From Cytobacillus gottheilii (GTDB taxonomy: Bacteria; Bacillota; Bacilli; Bacillales; Cytobacillaceae), in contig NZ_KV440945.1 in the NCBI RefSeq assembly GCF_001636345.1, positions 1,020,975 through 1,084,974 of the forward strand: a stretch of 64,000 bases of DNA. Reading direction: 5' to 3'. Under the pieces are notes generated by a model. It saw only the letters and a list, made by a program, of their open reading frames with translations. It was not told the DNA's origin and ran no database searches. Below, one piece after another: positions 62,259-64,000 of this stretch; the first letter of the stretch is position 1, and every line of letters starts with the position of its first letter. The position numbers and the translations under genes were made by a program.

Positions 62259-62260
62259 GC

Positions 62261-62291
62261 AAAAACCTCCAGATAGATTCTGGAGGTTTTT
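62261..62291. terminator. Two-way terminator between yuxO and mrpG
   Basis: AAAAACCTCCAGA and TCTGGAGGTTTTT, 13 bp perfect, around TAGAT. Confidence 0.92.
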
Positions 62292-62298
62292 CACTTAA

Positions 62299-62673
62299 TC
62301 AGCGGCTTACTTTTTCAGCAAGCTTTTTCTTCTTTTCGGAAACTTCTTTATAGTCATCTCTTACACTTTGATCCCAAAGTTTTACACCAGAGTTATATGC
62401 TGCACGCCCAATTAAATGCCCAGCTACAGGTGAGGTTAAAAAGATGAATACAATCCCAAGTACGATTCGCGGATTAAAGTATCCGTCAATGAAGTAAAAG
62501 TAAAGTAAGGCACCAATTAAAATACACATAACACCAAGTGTCGCTGACTTAGAAGCAGCATGGTTCCTTGTGTAAACATCCGGCAGCCGAATAACGCCAA
62601 AGGCAGCTACAAGACTTAAAAATGCACCAATTAATAAAAATACTACTATTAGAATATTAGCGATCTCGATCAT
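62299..62673 (-). CDS. mrpG: Mrp Na+/H+ antiporter subunit G
   Basis: A 124-residue MnhG/MrpG subunit with three membrane helices and a charged C-terminal tail ([17 protein letters not shown]). [24 protein letters not shown] is the family signature. Part of the multi-subunit Mrp complex that exports Na+ for protons and supports pH and salt tolerance. The ATG at 62673 overlaps the mrpF end by 17 bases; the 5' extension to 62742 lies inside mrpF and is rejected. Confidence 0.93.
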   Translation of the reverse strand: MIEIANILIVVFLLIGAFLSLVAAFGVIRLPDVYTRNHAASKSATLGVMCILIGALLYFYFIDGYFNPRIVLGIVFIFLTSPVAGHLIGRAAYNSGVKLWDQSVRDDYKEVSEKKKKLAEKVSR

Positions 62674-62941
62674 GTTCAATGATGACTCCCTTCTCCAGGT
62701 ATTTAGAGAAGGCAACAGTGCCGATAAATGCCAGAATCCCAAGAAGTAAAATTACTTCAAGAAATGCATTTGTATCTAACCCAATTGAAATAAGTGCAAT
62801 CAAGGCGACTAAATTAATTCCAATTGCATCTAGAGCAATAACACGATCGGGAGTTGAAGGCCCTTTAATAACTCGATAAGTGAGCGCTAATATGGCCGCA
62901 GCAATACAGATGATGGAAATCATTACAACCGTATGAATCAT
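62657..62941 (-). CDS. mrpF: Mrp Na+/H+ antiporter subunit F
   Basis: A 94-residue MrpF subunit with three membrane helices; the conserved [15 protein letters not shown] loop between helices 1 and 2 is present. It overlaps mrpE by one base and mrpG by 17, so the operon is tightly coupled. Confidence 0.95.
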   Translation of the reverse strand: MIHTVVMISIICIAAAILALTYRVIKGPSTPDRVIALDAIGINLVALIALISIGLDTNAFLEVILLLGILAFIGTVAFSKYLEKGVIIEHDRDR

Positions 62942-63417
62942 TATTTGCTCACCTCCAGAATGGCTTTTTCAAAGGTGTTTTTAATGGAATCAATTGCTTC
63001 GTTGGCGTCCTCTATGTCCATTGCATGAACATATAAGATTTTTTTGTCATCTGATACATCAATAACCAATGTTCCCGGAGTTAATGTAATCAGATTTGCA
63101 AGTGTCGTGATTTCCCAATCTCTTTCCAGAACAGTCGGAAGTGCAAAAATGCCAGGCTTCATATCCAATTTTGGTTTTAAGACGGATTTTACAACTGCTA
63201 CATTTGACAAGACGAGCTCTTTCAAAAATAGCAGGATTAGACTGATAATCGCAAACACTCTTAGCAAATAGAACCGAGATGGAAAAAACCGCCTAAACGC
63301 AAAGATAATGAGCAGACCAAAAAAGTAACCTTTCAAAAACGCTATAGGTTCATAGCTTGCGGTTAAGAACATCCAAGTAAAGCCGAGAAACATGTTTAAT
63401 AATATTTGAAATGCCAT
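62941..63417 (-). CDS. mrpE: Mrp Na+/H+ antiporter subunit E
   Basis: A 158-residue MrpE subunit: two or three N-terminal helices and a cytosolic domain with ITLTPGTLVIDVSDDKKILYVHAMD, the family signature. The ATG at 63417 follows AAAGGAGTGATGAGC; the GTG at 63426 overlaps the mrpD stop codon region. Downstream member of the operon mrp(A-)DEFG. Confidence 0.93.
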   Translation of the reverse strand: MAFQILLNMFLGFTWMFLTASYEPIAFLKGYFFGLLIIFAFRRFFPSRFYLLRVFAIISLILLFLKELVLSNVAVVKSVLKPKLDMKPGIFALPTVLERDWEITTLANLITLTPGTLVIDVSDDKKILYVHAMDIEDANEAIDSIKNTFEKAILEVSK

Positions 63418-63422
63418 GCTCA

Positions 63423-64000
63423 TCACTCCTTTAGAACAGCGTCAATATAAAGATCAGGGTTCACTAGTATATTGGCGGCCTGTGAAATGTATGGGAAAAC
63501 AAAATCTGCACCAACTCCATAAACAACAGCTAATATGACTAAGATCACTGGCGCTGCCATCAGCTGGCGCACAGGAGCTTTTTCCTCACCTTTGTATGTA
63601 AGAGGTTTTCCCCAAAATCCGTTAATAAAAATCTTCATGACTGAGAATAAGACGAACAAGCTAGACATTAGGACAATAGCGCCAGTCCAATAATGTTCAG
63701 CATCAAAAACTCCTTTTATCAAAAGCAGTTTTCCGACAAATCCGCTTAGCGGCGGAATGCCTGCTAATGCCAGTGAAGCAATGAAGAATGTCCAGGCAAG
63801 CCCAGGATAATTTTTAATTAAACCGCTTATTTGCTTAAGATTGCTTGTTCCTGTAATAGCAATCATAATGCCAACCAGCAGGAAGAGAGCAGCCTTGACG
63901 ATCATGTCATGAATAATGTAAAAGACAGAACCTGCTAATGCGTCCTCATTCATGGAGGCAACACCAGCAAGTATAACCCCTACTGCTGTAATAATATTGT
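63423..64000 (-). CDS. mrpD: Mrp Na+/H+ antiporter subunit D, C-terminal part (cut by window edge)
   Basis: The C-terminal third or so of MrpD, a proton-pumping subunit related to complex I NuoL/M/N. The frame is open to the edge; the ATG at 63953 is internal, with ITAVGVILAGVAS before it. Visible: MNEDALAGSVFYIIHDMIVKA-like helix with its histidine-lysine pair, LALAGIPPLSGFVGKLLLIKG, and a C-terminal end DAVLKE. The operon continues to the right with mrpC, B and A presumably. Confidence 0.95.
   Translation of the reverse strand, partial: NIITAVGVILAGVASMNEDALAGSVFYIIHDMIVKAALFLLVGIMIAITGTSNLKQISGLIKNYPGLAWTFFIASLALAGIPPLSGFVGKLLLIKGVFDAEHYWTGAIVLMSSLFVLFSVMKIFINGFWGKPLTYKGEEKAPVRQLMAAPVILVILAVVYGVGADFVFPYISQAANILVNPDLYIDAVLKE

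Overview
The window reads as a chromosomal segment of a low-GC, spore-forming member of the Bacillaceae. The evidence is the long run of genes in the same neighbourhoods as the Bacillus subtilis yun/yut/yum/yui and mrp regions: yunF, yunC, lytH, lipA, yutC-yutH, hom-thrC-thrB, yutI, yuzD, yutJ, yuzB, yutM, yumC, yumB, yuiA-yuiF, yuiH and mrp-yuxO. Strong AGGAGG-type ribosome sites, sigma-A promoters of the TTGACA-17-TATAAT kind, T-box and L-box leaders, and sporulation genes (lytH, yutH, racA with a sigma-H promoter) agree. The genus cannot be fixed from the sequence alone. No rRNA, tRNA, CRISPR array or prophage was seen.

Layout. 0-9.7 kb: end of a heavy-metal P-type ATPase, yunF, yunC, an HD-GYP phosphodiesterase, a lysine-riboswitch-controlled NhaC-family transporter, a neurotransmitter-type sodium symporter with a 35-residue partner peptide, and the spore peptidase LytH. 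9.8-25.7 kb: lipoate synthesis, small conserved genes, an EAL phosphodiesterase, the threonine operon and Fe-S/thiol proteins (YutI, YuzD, YuzB, YutM). 25.7-27.5 kb: an apparently intact IS3-family element inside an intergenic repeat, with a TGCA target duplication. 27.7-34.2 kb: an OmpR-type response regulator, a hidden SinI-like gene on the other strand, and a 1,727-residue pseudokinase/AAA/histidine kinase. 34.2-48.7 kb: flavin oxidoreductases YumC and YumB with a likely Rex site, yuiA-yuiF, pepA, a radical SAM/SPASM protein, YuiH, a DeoR regulator behind helically phased ACTT repeats, and racA. 48.8-51.2 kb: a polyhydroxyalkanoate cluster (SDR reductase, PhaR-like, PhaC). 51.8-56 kb: alanine uptake and breakdown (AlsT-type symporter, AdeR, Ald). 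56.6-60 kb: a T-box leader, five exact 52-bp repeats of a hairpin, an archaeal-type prolyl-tRNA synthetase, then a sigma-factor gene and a ClpP gene. 60.3-64 kb: two small Tyr/Pro-rich proteins, DedA, YuxO, and the mrp Na+/H+ antiporter operon running off the right edge.

Most of this is housekeeping. The parts that deserve attention are the giant kinase-regulator-SinI locus, the 52-bp hairpin array between the T-box and proS, the unusual platform of the lysine riboswitch, the sigma-ClpP pair, and several genes too short for ordinary ORF calling: 35-residue membrane peptides, YuiA, the SinI-like protein and a 37-codon ORF after phaC. Many starts were moved from the longest reading frame to the codon preceded by a good ribosome site, and this is stated entry by entry.
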